Below are positions 54,359 through 64,000 of a DNA stretch of 64,000 nt, one piece after another. The stretch covers positions 7,068,001-7,132,000 of the forward strand of contig CP075497.1 of the NCBI GenBank assembly GCA_021613535.1, in the 5' to 3' direction. Source of the stretch: Adineta vaga. Taxonomy: Eukaryota; Rotifera. Under the pieces are notes generated by a model. That model did no database searches. It saw nothing but the letters and a program-made list of their open reading frames with translations, and was not told the origin of the DNA. Position numbers and translations under genes: made by a program. Every line of letters begins with the position of its first letter. Within the stretch, counting starts at the first letter, position 1.

Positions 54359-55132
54359 ATGGCTCAATCAACTCGTACACGACTTTTACGTGTTCCCAAG
54401 CAAGAACAAGAAATTCATGTTATTACAAATCCATCAGATCGAAATCATAGTTCTGCACAGGGACGTATATCACGTTCATCTTCACGTAAACGTTTAACTA
54501 GCGATGATTATGAAGCACCACTAACTGCAAAGAGTCTTCGTCCAAAATCTCATTGGATAATTGTACGTCGAAATTTACATCGCATACGTTTTATGGGTTA
54601 TAATAGTCGTGCAAGAGATAGTAATCTACCAGGTTTCTATCTTGGTTTACAAATGAAGCGCGAATTAAAACGTGCACAGGAAGAAATTAAAAATATTGAT
54701 AAAGAAGAAAGTTTTCATGCTGTTAAACATTTTGCATTAGCTGTTGATAATAAACGTACGAAAACATATGATACCAGTCATGTTAAACCAGAAGATGCAT
54801 TAATCTATGATCGTCTTGGTGAAGAACCATTAGCTTTACAGAATTTACTTTATTATTTTAGTAAACAAGATGTACCACATGGAACAGTTTTTTGGGATTT
54901 TTTAAATGAAGTTAATCGAGTTTTAAATATGAAACGAAAAAGAACAGTACTCGTCGAAAGACTAAGAAAACTAGCTTTAACATTATCGATTATTTGTTAT
55001 GCTATTATTGGTTTTATGTTTTTCTTGCTGATTGTTAGTGTGATTACAACAGCTACAAAGATGAACGATCCAGAATTGAAATGGTTAGAATCCGAGAGTG
55101 AAAGTTATACGACAAGTTTATTATCATTATGA
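54359..55132 (+). CDS. Unknown single-TM protein, paralogue B
   Basis: Intronless, 257 aa, start chosen at 54359 because the upstream in-frame residues follow an acceptor-like site and paralogue A starts at the equivalent place. Same layout as paralogue A: QEIHVITNP, DDYEAPLTAKSL, HWIIVRRNLHRIR, KRELKRAQEEIKNID, EPLALQNLLYYFSKQ, then a hydrophobic helix (about 213-240, LTLSIICYAIIGFMFFLLIV). The N-terminus has an extra Ser/Arg-rich insertion. No known family recognised. A tandem duplicate in direct orientation, now well diverged, so older than the rhamnosidase duplication. Confidence 0.75.
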   Translation: MAQSTRTRLLRVPKQEQEIHVITNPSDRNHSSAQGRISRSSSRKRLTSDDYEAPLTAKSLRPKSHWIIVRRNLHRIRFMGYNSRARDSNLPGFYLGLQMKRELKRAQEEIKNIDKEESFHAVKHFALAVDNKRTKTYDTSHVKPEDALIYDRLGEEPLALQNLLYYFSKQDVPHGTVFWDFLNEVNRVLNMKRKRTVLVERLRKLALTLSIICYAIIGFMFFLLIVSVITTATKMNDPELKWLESESESYTTSLLSL

Positions 55133-56352
55133 TGACATTTGCAAAAAAAACTTCATATGAGTTAATTGAATCAAATTTTTGTAGATTTTATGAATTATGT
55201 AATAAATGAATTTGTTAAATTTCGTTGACTTAATTTTAGGATGTTGTCAAACGACATTTTTGCAATTCCAGACCCGTAGGCCCCAAGACCACTTTCTAAT
55301 CCGTTGTTTATCTTTTCTCTTAATTTATTAATCAAGCATGATATTCAGCGGAAAAGGTTAATTAAACGAATGATTCATTCTGCAAACGTACTTTTTTACT
55401 GTCTGCTTCCTTGTTAACATTCTGTTTGGTAAGTATGAATATTCTGTGTGACTGAAAGATTCGATTGATCATCAAATATAGCACTGATAAACGCACGCTT
55501 CTTTCATTTTCGATGAAACTGATATCATTGTCAACATCATGTCTGATCGTTAGTATGACTGTGTCTGATTGCCTGTCAACGTTTGTCATAAGGTATATGA
55601 TGTGTTAAATTATAATTACATTGCATCTGTTACTGATGAAACATATTGTTGTGAAAGTTTTCGTATTCATATAATGTATCGTTTTTAATAGAATTCACAA
55701 TGAAGTATGTCAATATTTTGAAAAAGATATGCAATCTCTATTATACATTACGAGGAAAATAGACATCAAACGATTGAAAGAAACAAAATATTGATTTTAT
55801 CAATATATACTTCATTCATGTCAGACTAAACTCTGATAGAAATCGTCCTTCAGATTCAACGCTTTTGAATCGCCTAAAGTATGAATTATGATGAACAAAT
55901 ACAGTCGTATAAAAACAGTATAGATGAAGAATTTGATTTACTATGAATAAACTACGAACATTACTATCGATGTAGAAAGAAAGATTAAATTCATATAATT
56001 AAAAGAGAAGAACATTATTCAAATTTTCCTTTATTTATATAATACGATAAGACAATTGTTTCAATAGATGTCTCTAATCACCATTGTTGTTTCAGTATCT
56101 TTTTTCCGATTAGTCTGCAAAACAACTGACCAAAATTGAAACTAGAAAAATATTAATTGGATCGATTTTTTCGTCATCATGACTAATATTGTCTCATGCA
56201 TTCAAATGGATTTTTCTTTTACCAGCGATAAATTTCGACATGTTCACGATAAACAATTTGATGCAATAACTTGCAATACCTTTGACTCATAAATCTTCGT
56301 TTGCAGCATTTCTTCATTTAGATATCAAAGTTTTAAAAAAGAGAAAAAAAAC
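55133..56352. other. Intergenic region
   Basis: About 1.2 kb before LTN1, without supportable coding sequence. A 75-codon minus ORF at 55362-55589 has no motif. A TTTGCAG acceptor at 56299-56305 and another TTTAG near 56321 precede the LTN1 ATG. Confidence 0.45.
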
Positions 56353-59300
56353 ATGGCAAAACGTGGTACTCAACGAACTCGTGGAAATCTAAAAGTAGAT
56401 TTTGCTTTTGTGAAATTTCATCTATATTTATTTTCTATTCTCTAGCCAGCAAGCAGTACGAAAGCTTCTGCAACTCTATTAACACATGGCATAACTGCAG
56501 TTACTCTATTTTCTGGTAGAACATTTTATGTTTCCAAAGAAAAAAAATTTCGTTTTTCCAAAACAGGCGAATTGCAATTATCCAATGGAATTGATGAGTA
56601 TGGAATTGATAATGATATAGATTCAGAGTTACGTGTCATCTTACGTAAACTAACAAAGAAAGATTCGACAACAAAAATTCGAGTAAAAACTAAACTTCAA
56701 AAGTTTTACTCGAAATGTAAATTTTACTTTTCCAAGGCGTTCAATGAATTACGTGATTATTGTGAAGCAAATGAATCCGACGAAAAAATTCGAGTTATTC
56801 TACCATTTTTTGTTTCACATTATCGAAAATGGTCAACAGTAAGATTACTTTTTCTTTCTTCGAACTATTTTTGTTTTCATATTTATTATCATAGGATCCT
56901 GATCAACGTGTTCGTGATGAATGTCAATCAACATTTCATACAATTGGTATGCGTATGAAAAAGAATCTTTTACCACATTTGAAAACAATCTTACCGATTT
57001 GGTTAATGGCTCAATGTGATTCTTATGCACCTGCTGCTTCGAAAGCAAAATTTCTCTATGAAAAACTATTCAGTGGTGAAACGAAACAAGCTGAAGTTGT
57101 TTTTTTTGCACGAAATGAAATTATGACAACATTAACCGAAGAAATCAATCAATGTTCAGATGTACTCAAAGACAAGTAAGAAATGAAAACTTTTTAATGA
57201 ATAGAAACAATAAATAATTAATTGATTTTTTAAGAAAAGAAAATGAAATGGAAACTGATGATGCACATGAAAGACGTTTAGCACAAGTTCTTCTAGCACT
57301 TGCATTATTTCTTAATTATTGTGAAGAATCAAAACGAATAGAACTAACCGATTATTTTAAAACCATATTTGATTCTGGAAAATTTTGGAAATTAGATAAA
57401 ATCAAATCCATTCAAGTAATTTTCAAAATTTTCATTTCTAACAAAAAGCTCAAGGCTTTTTTTCTTTTCAATAGATTCAAAGTTCATTTTATCGTTGTCT
57501 TGAAGAATTGATCAATCTTATACCTGATGTTATGCGTGAATATAAAGCAAAAATAATTCCACTTGTTTTCTATTCAATCAATGAAACAGAACCGAAATTA
57601 TGTCCATTTATTTGGGATTGTCTAATACTTTGTTTAGATACATTTGATGATTGTTGGTCATTAGTGAATTATCAAAAAGCTTTTCTACCAAAATTATATG
57701 CTTTTCTAAGACAAGCTTGTCATGGAAATGTTTTCGGTGTAAAAGATTGTTTCGTACGATTGTTACAAAAGATTCCGGAAGATATAATTAAAGATAAAAC
57801 AAATTATCGATTGGTCGAGAATTTTTTTCAAGCTATGGAAGATGGAATTCTTTCAATTAAAGGACGACAACAAATGAATAATGTTAATTCATTATTAAAT
57901 GCTTATATGCATTGTTTAATTTATATATTAGAACATCATTCAACTGATCAACTTGCTTTTCTCAATGAAAGATTAATACCAATGATACGTTTATCATTAA
58001 TTGATAAAGATTGTTCAATTCGAAATGTTTTTGCTCGACAATATATTCATATTTTAAATTCAATTAAATCCTTTCGACTTTACAGTGATCATTTAAATAG
58101 CGTTCTATTATTATTTCATGATTTAATAAATCAATCATCGGCATCTGGTGAATCGAATGATTTGAAATATATATTTGATCAATCTGCTATTCTTTTTGAT
58201 ACAATCTTATCTCCACCTAAGTTAAAAAATTTACGTTTTGCTGTTACAACAATCAAAACATCATCATCAACTGATCTTTCATCAATTGATTCAGCAACAT
58301 TCCAAACTGAAGATACAGATGATCTGGAAAATAATAACCAAAAAGATAAATATCTTATACAATTTGCAACGAAATTATGTCAATATTGTTTTCAATTTTG
58401 TATCGCTCATCCAACACATCCTGCATTCGAGCATAGTTTAGATCTTTTTACACGATTATTAAATGCTTCAACATCAAATAGTACAGAAATTATTACCAAA
58501 CTCACTGAAAAACCTGATTCAACAAATACAATTCCAGAACTATTCTATTTAAATTATGCTCGACCATTAATTTCCATTTCTATTGAACAACATTGTTCAT
58601 TAGATCTTATTGTTGAATTAACAATTCAAATTTTAAATACATTCGATTCATCTGAAACAATCGTCGAACGTGTTCTTGCGGATCTAATCAAAGTACGACA
58701 GCTATATCTTATATATATATATGGTATTCTATAATATTTCTTTAGCTTGAATCATCTCGTCGATTCTATTTCCTATTAGCTTCAATCGTTTGCCGTTATG
58801 AATCTTCACCATCATTTCATACCTGGTAAATATTTTTTTGCTTTTGAAATATTTCCTTTTCTATTCATTAATTCTTCTCAGGCTTCAAACTCATGGCGTT
58901 CTCGAACAGTTATTAAACATGACAGCAAGTGTAACAAAATCTAGTGAAAATAATGATTTAAATTTTCCAGTTTCAACTGAAGAATTTCAATTACTTTCCT
59001 CATTACTTTGCTCATCAAAACCAACTCAATTTCTAACATCTGTTCAACAAGAACAAATTGTTTATCTTGCTTGTCGTTTACTTGAACAACAAACGCCTTC
59101 AGTCAATGATTCTGAATCACATCATGATTTAATCCAAAGTATTGATCATGTTGCGAAACATCTATTTCAAAATATTGATAAAACCTATGTCAATCAATCA
59201 ACAAAAAATCTCTTTCAACTTTATGTTCATAATGATATTAATAATTTAATTCGAAAAAATTCCGATTTAAGTCTTCATCAACGTTCAATTTGGTTAACAG

Positions 59301-62215
59301 CAATAAAACAATCAAAGAAAACTTCCAAAGATATTTCTCAACAATTCATTGAATCACTTCTATCCTATATTCCAACACAATCTGATAATGATCTATTTAT
59401 TGATATGATCATTTCAATTTGTCAAGATGATACAAATTTAGCTGAACATATCTATGCGAAATTATATGAACGTATTAATTTATCGAATGATTTAATCTAT
59501 GAATCATGGGTCTATGGACTTCTTCATGGATGGTTATTACCTGATCAAACAATTGATATTAAATTTTCAAATAAAAAATTTCCCGAATATGAACGTTTTC
59601 TTGATGTTCAATTTCTTTGTTTATTAGTTATTCGTCAATATGAATTGAATTCTTATCTTTGGTCAAATGATGAATTGATAAAAACATTAGTTTTAAATTA
59701 TTATCTATTTCAATATCGTTGTATGGATGTTAAAATTTTATATATTCTATTCGAACGTTTATTTCATCTGTCAACATTTCGTATTGATTTGAATTTAATC
59801 GAAAAATCGTTTCTTTCAAATGAATTCTATTCTGAATTGATTTATTATCATTTCTATTGTCAAATTAAAGATAAATATTTAACAACTAATCAACGCGATG
59901 AAGTTATTCATTATACATTTGTATTAGATAATAATGATGAATTCAATTGTCATTTAATTCTTGCATCATACTTTCGTGAATCTCAATTGAAAATCTTGAT
60001 TCCTTATTTAATTGAACAATGTCAAGATGAACGACGATCAGAATTAACATTAGCTGCATTAAATCAATCATTAATTCGAATGAATAAATTAGGAATTATA
60101 TTTGATGAAATATATCTCAATCAAATTTTAGATATTCTCATGAAATTAAGTATATCATCGAAAGAACTTCTTCAATTGATACAATTATGGAATACAATAA
60201 TTAATCATGGAACATTTGTTTATCAGTTTAAACAAATACATTGGGATAATGTTTTATGTTTATTAAGTAATTTATTTCAAGATTTAACAAATATTCAAGA
60301 ACAAATTCAACATGAATTTACATTAAGAACTGAATTTTTATTTATTCATGCAGCAAATTTATTAACATCAGTTGGAAATATTTTGTCAAATTCAAATAAA
60401 CAAGAAGACAATGAATTATTACCTAAACAATTATTAGATGAATGGTTATTACTCTATAGTAAAGATATTTATCATGGTCTATTACCACTTTACATTGCTC
60501 TACCTAGTAAGTTGAATCAGTTCATATTTCTAAACATCTTTGATGAATTTTTCTAGGTGCTTTACAAGAATTTTCTGCGTTTCATGTCACAAATGAAATG
60601 GTCAAAGCAATCTGTTGTGCTATTTGTACTATTCCAACTGATTATCTTCTTTCCAATGGTTTAAAACCACTTTTTCATTCTATGGATAATCAATCGACCT
60701 TATCAGAATCTATTCAAACAGTAGTTAATCATCTCTATCGTTTACTTTGTTCAACACCAAATCGTTCATTACAATATTCAGCATATCATCTTTTAAATAA
60801 ACTTCTTCCACATATTGCACCAACCCTTATTCGAATGACAAATGATGAAAATATTGCTGAAGATAATCAAACATGTCAATTACTTGGTTCAATTATTGAA
60901 GCATTAGAACGAACAGAAAATACAATTGGACAATTATTAAATGAAAATGATATTGTCGAAGAACATCTTCTCGATGATAATGGACATGAAATTATTTCTC
61001 AAGCGTCTCCAACAACAGTCAAAACTGATAAAGAACATATTATTATTGGTGAATTATTGAATTATAAATTATTATTAAATTTAATCAGTTGTTATTCATC
61101 AGCGGAACAACGTTATACATATACGTTAATGTTACAAGATAAAAAATTAGTTGATCGTTTTCTGGCAATTGTATTGGGATTAATTCCAGCAAATCCAGTT
61201 TATAACGATCCATTATCCATGCAAGTATCATCAATTACGAAGAAATTATCACATTCAAAATCAATGTTTGAACATGATATTCAATTGAGTCCATCTGGTA
61301 AGTCTTACAATGTTTCTAATCTATAAAAGCATCTCAGGAATGTTATAATGACGATAGTATCAATTAAAATACATATACACATTTTTTTTTGATGATGCGA
61401 AAATGTCGGAGAGCATCATTCTTGATATTATATTCTAGGTGATTTGAATTCACAATATACAATTCCACATTTGGCTTGTTCCGTTTATTTTCAATGTTTA
61501 AGTTTCATTCCTGCTCTTGTTCGCGAATGGTATTCTAATCAAGCAAAACGTATTCGAGATGCAGTGGAACGTGTAACACAAAAATATGCTAGTCCTATAC
61601 TTATTCAACAACAACTTGATTTAGCATCATCTTTAAAAGAAGTAAATGTTGGTGAAACAGGTTTATTTGCTGTAAAAAAACATTCAAATACTCGTGAAAT
61701 AACTTCGGTTTATAATATTGAAACATCACGTGTTGAGATTTGTGTACGTCTACCAGCAAATTATCCATTGAGTATTGCAAGTATTGAATGTACACATCAT
61801 ATTGGATTTACAAAAGATCAATGGAATAAATGGATGTTACAATTAAAAACAAATCTAACACAAAATGTAAATAAAACTAAAAGATATCGAATTAACACAA
61901 AGAAATATCATTTTGAATATTTTAGAATGGTGCTATTGCTGATGGTTTATTACATTGGAAACAAAATATCGATAAAATGATGCAAGGAATTGAAGAATGT
62001 TCAATTTGTTATTGTATTCTACATACAAACAATGAATTGCCTAAAAGAACTTGTCGTACATGTAAAAAGAAATTTCATGATGCTTGTTTAGTATGTTTCT
62101 TTTTAATGAAAACAATAAGTGAATTTTTAAAATATATTTTCTTCTCGTATTTTAGTTTCGCTGGTTTCGATCATCAAATAAATCGACATGTCCTCATTGC
62201 CGTGCGAACTTTTAA
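56353..62215 (+). CDS. ltn1: E3 ubiquitin ligase listerin
   Basis: Twelve exons: 56353-56394, 56446-56515, 56567-56838, 56895-57175, 57235-57415, 57475-58692, 58746-58825, 58882-60506, 60557-61297, 61439-61866, 61926-62090, 62156-62215; 1720 aa (human about 1766). The N-terminal domain that docks on the 60S/NEMF is recognisable (KRGTQRTRGNLKP, LRKLTKKDSTTKIRVK, WLMAQCDSYAPAA). A long HEAT/ARM middle follows. The C-terminus has the RWD-like segment and a RING-CH-type finger (CSICYCIL, CRTCKKKFHDACL, FRWFRSSNKSTCPHCR) split by the last intron. Listerin ubiquitinates nascent chains stuck on 60S subunits in ribosome quality control. The family's closing Cys-Pro-His-Cys and Phe end are intact, so the gene appears functional. 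Confidence 0.94.
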
Positions 62216-62354
62216 TCTATTGAGTTTTTCGTTGTATTTGATTGCTTTTAGCTTCTATCACTTGTTTTTTTATATAAATGTGTTATACGGAATTTGCTCT
62301 CACAGAAAGAAGAAAGACATACAAAAGAAAGTATTCTTTAGTTATAGATAATCA

Positions 62355-63660
62355 ATGCCGGTCGATAAAGCAAAAGAATCAGCAGCTCTTGCTGCAGTTA
62401 ATGAACAAATTAATAATGTAGGTAGAGAAAAGAAAGACGAATGTTTTTTTTTGTCAAAATAAGAATTTGATTTTTCAGAATGTGCATATCATTGGTATTG
62501 GATCAGGTTCAACAATTGTTCCAGCAGTACAAAGAATTGGTACGAAGTTAGAATTGTTTGATTTGAAATTTATTTGAAATTTATAGCGGAATTGGTCAAG
62601 AAAGACAATCTTGATTTGATTTGTGTTCCGACTTCATTACAAGTGTGTATAGAAATAATTCACCTACACCCACCCTCATCATGAATGATTATCTTCTGAC
62701 AGACAGAAGAATACTTAGTGACTATGGTTTAGATATGATTCCTCTAGTTGTCATGTTTTTGCATGTTGTCTGCTGCTATTTCTAGGCAATGCTTAACACA
62801 CTCTTCGTATATTGATATAAGAAATGACATGATTATTTGCTTTTCGGAAATTTATAGATTGTTCTTATAATCAGAATGTTTTTTTTTCGTTCTAGGCTCG
62901 TGATCTGATACTTTCGCATGGTTTAAAACTAGGTAGTCTTGTTGAATATCAAGAAGTAAGTATTCTACTTTCAATCCTCTTCTTTTGATTTGTACTCTTT
63001 TCTTTAGCTTGATCTTGCTATTGATGGTGCAGATGAAGTTGATGAACAATTCAACTGTATAAAAGGAGGTGGTGGATGTCAAACACAAGAAAAACTTGTT
63101 GCTATTTGTGCAAAGAAATTTATCGTTGTTGCTGATGAAAAGTAAACGAAATCAATAAATATCCATTGTTCTTTGAAACAAAATACTTTTCACTATCAAT
63201 TAGAAAATGGTCAACAAATCTTGGTGATAAATGGAAAAAAGGTATACCACTTGAAGTTCTTCCAATAGCTTATAAAATTACAAAAAAAGAAATTGAAAAA
63301 CAACTTGGTGGTGAAGTTGTTGTTCGTGAAGGAACTGAAAAAATAGTAAGATTGATATGATTTACATTTAATTTACAAGAAAAACTAATTTATTAGGGTC
63401 CAGTATTAACAGATCAAGGCAATTTTATTCTTGATTGGAAATTTGATTCTTCAAAAGTTTCAAATTGGTCGGATATAAATCAAAAGTTAAAATTAATTCC
63501 TGGTAACCTATTTCATTCTATTTATTTATCCACTGTATCTATCTTCTTTTCAGGTGTCGTCGAAACTGGTTTATTTATCAATATGATTTCAAAAGCATAT
63601 TTTGGTAACAGTGAAGGCAATGTTCAAGTCAAAACAAATTCAGCAATAGTTTCTGCATAA
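62355..63660 (+). CDS. rpia: Ribose-5-phosphate isomerase A
   Basis: Eight exons: 62355-62417, 62479-62539, 62587-62642, 62896-62955, 63008-63141, 63204-63345, 63397-63502, 63554-63660; 242 aa. Catalyses ribose-5-P to ribulose-5-P in the non-oxidative pentose phosphate pathway. Signature residues are present: GIGSGSTI phosphate loop, DGADEVD catalytic motif, [11 protein letters not shown] with the catalytic Glu, and a GVVETGLF C-terminal segment. Intron 3 (62643-62895) is 253 bp, longer than the rest. Starts 139 bp after the LTN1 stop on the same strand; several T-rich AG acceptors occur in the gap, the last ending at 62341. Confidence 0.93.
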
Positions 63661-63714
63661 TTTTGTTTTCATATTTTTCTTGTGTTCGGTGAAAATGATC
63701 TTGTAGTGTTTAGA

Positions 63715-63726
63715 TTTCTTTTTCAG
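63715..63726 (+). promoter_or_regulatory. Orphan splice acceptor before BUB3
   Basis: TTTCTTTTTCAG ends 17 nt before the BUB3 ATG and about 66 nt after the RPIA stop. No donor is visible in the gap. Candidate spliced-leader acceptor. Confidence 0.45.
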
Positions 63727-63743
63727 ATAAGATTCTATTCGAA

Positions 63744-64000
63744 ATGTCAGAACATCCCTTATTAAATCCACCAACTGATGGAATTACAGCGGTGCATTTC
63801 TCACCGAATAATCAAAGCCAATTTTTACTCGCTTCATCCTGGGATGCTTCAGTTCGGTAAGTTTCTCTTCCTATTGTTTAAATGATGCAAGTATTTCTGT
63901 TCTGTAGTTTATATGATGTTAATCAACATACATTTCGTCAAATGTATAAACATGCAGCTCCAGTATTAGATTGTTGCTTTATAGTAGGTTTTGTTTTTTT
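63744..64000 (+). CDS. bub3: Mitotic checkpoint protein BUB3 (5' part)
   Basis: Two exons visible, 63744-63856 and 63908-63983, then an intron donor; the gene runs off the right edge. The 63 residues seen match BUB3: PPTDGITAVHFSPNNQSQFLL followed by ASSWDASVRLYDV, the first WD40 blade, and then AAPVLDCCF starting the second. BUB3 recruits BUB1/BUBR1 to kinetochores. Starts 83 bp after the RPIA stop on the same strand. Confidence 0.88.

Overview
The window reads as invertebrate nuclear DNA. It is AT-rich, with intron-dense genes whose introns are mostly 45-70 bp, end in GT...AG and often carry a T-rich acceptor. Animal orthologues are recognisable throughout (ID-like HLH, FoxB, DENND1, RUSC, TAF6, MCM9, BUB3 and others). 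A secreted GH78 alpha-L-rhamnosidase, a family typical of bacteria and fungi, sits among them with ordinary host introns. That mix points to a bdelloid rotifer, but this is an inference: there is no rRNA or mitochondrial marker here to prove it. No CRISPR array, rRNA or convincing tRNA was seen. Gene structures were built by hand from phase-consistent GT-AG junctions; coordinates given for each gene are start codon to stop codon, and UTRs are not resolved.

Layout. 1-3.5 kb: gene-free. 3.59-3.86 kb (+): a small Id/emc-like HLH gene, isolated by about 3.5 kb and 2.2 kb of non-coding DNA. 6.1-8.7 kb (+): a DBH/MOXD1-like copper monooxygenase. 9.2-10.2 kb (-): a UBA-PTH2 peptidyl-tRNA hydrolase. 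10.6-14.8 kb (-): a RUSC/iporin-like RUN protein. 15.1-18.4 kb (-): DENND1/connecdenn. 20.7-21.4 kb (-): FoxB. 22.1-23.8 kb (-): TAF6.

24.2-34.6 kb: an accessory region built from a direct duplication. Each unit holds a tiny His-rich hydrophilic gene (+, with a 9-nt microexon) followed by a GH78 rhamnosidase (-). The second unit (30.2-34.6 kb) has an intact 967-aa rhamnosidase. In the first unit (24.2-26.7 kb) the enzyme is broken by several deletions although what remains is almost identical. Between the units lie remnants of a hypothetical gene of a type I associate with repetitive invertebrate genes.

34.9-44.9 kb is compact housekeeping DNA: MCM9 (+), RRP9/U3-55K (+), an intronless EF-hand gene (-), homogentisate 1,2-dioxygenase (+) and UPF0728/C10orf53 (-). 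A GC-rich foldback element sits at 45.5 kb. TEX2 (+) follows at 47.0-50.7 kb, then two tandem intronless single-TM paralogues of unknown function (51.8 and 54.4 kb), and then LTN1 (listerin), RPIA and BUB3 (cut by the right edge) packed head to tail on +.

Themes: vesicle traffic (DENND1, RUSC), ribosome quality control and translation (LTN1, PTH2, RRP9), DNA repair and chromosome segregation (MCM9, BUB3), tyrosine catabolism (HGD), and one acquired carbohydrate enzyme co-duplicated with a hydrophilin-like gene. Very tight same-strand spacing (MCM9-RRP9, LTN1-RPIA-BUB3), with orphan splice acceptors just before the downstream ATGs, suggests spliced-leader trans-splicing or operon-like expression.
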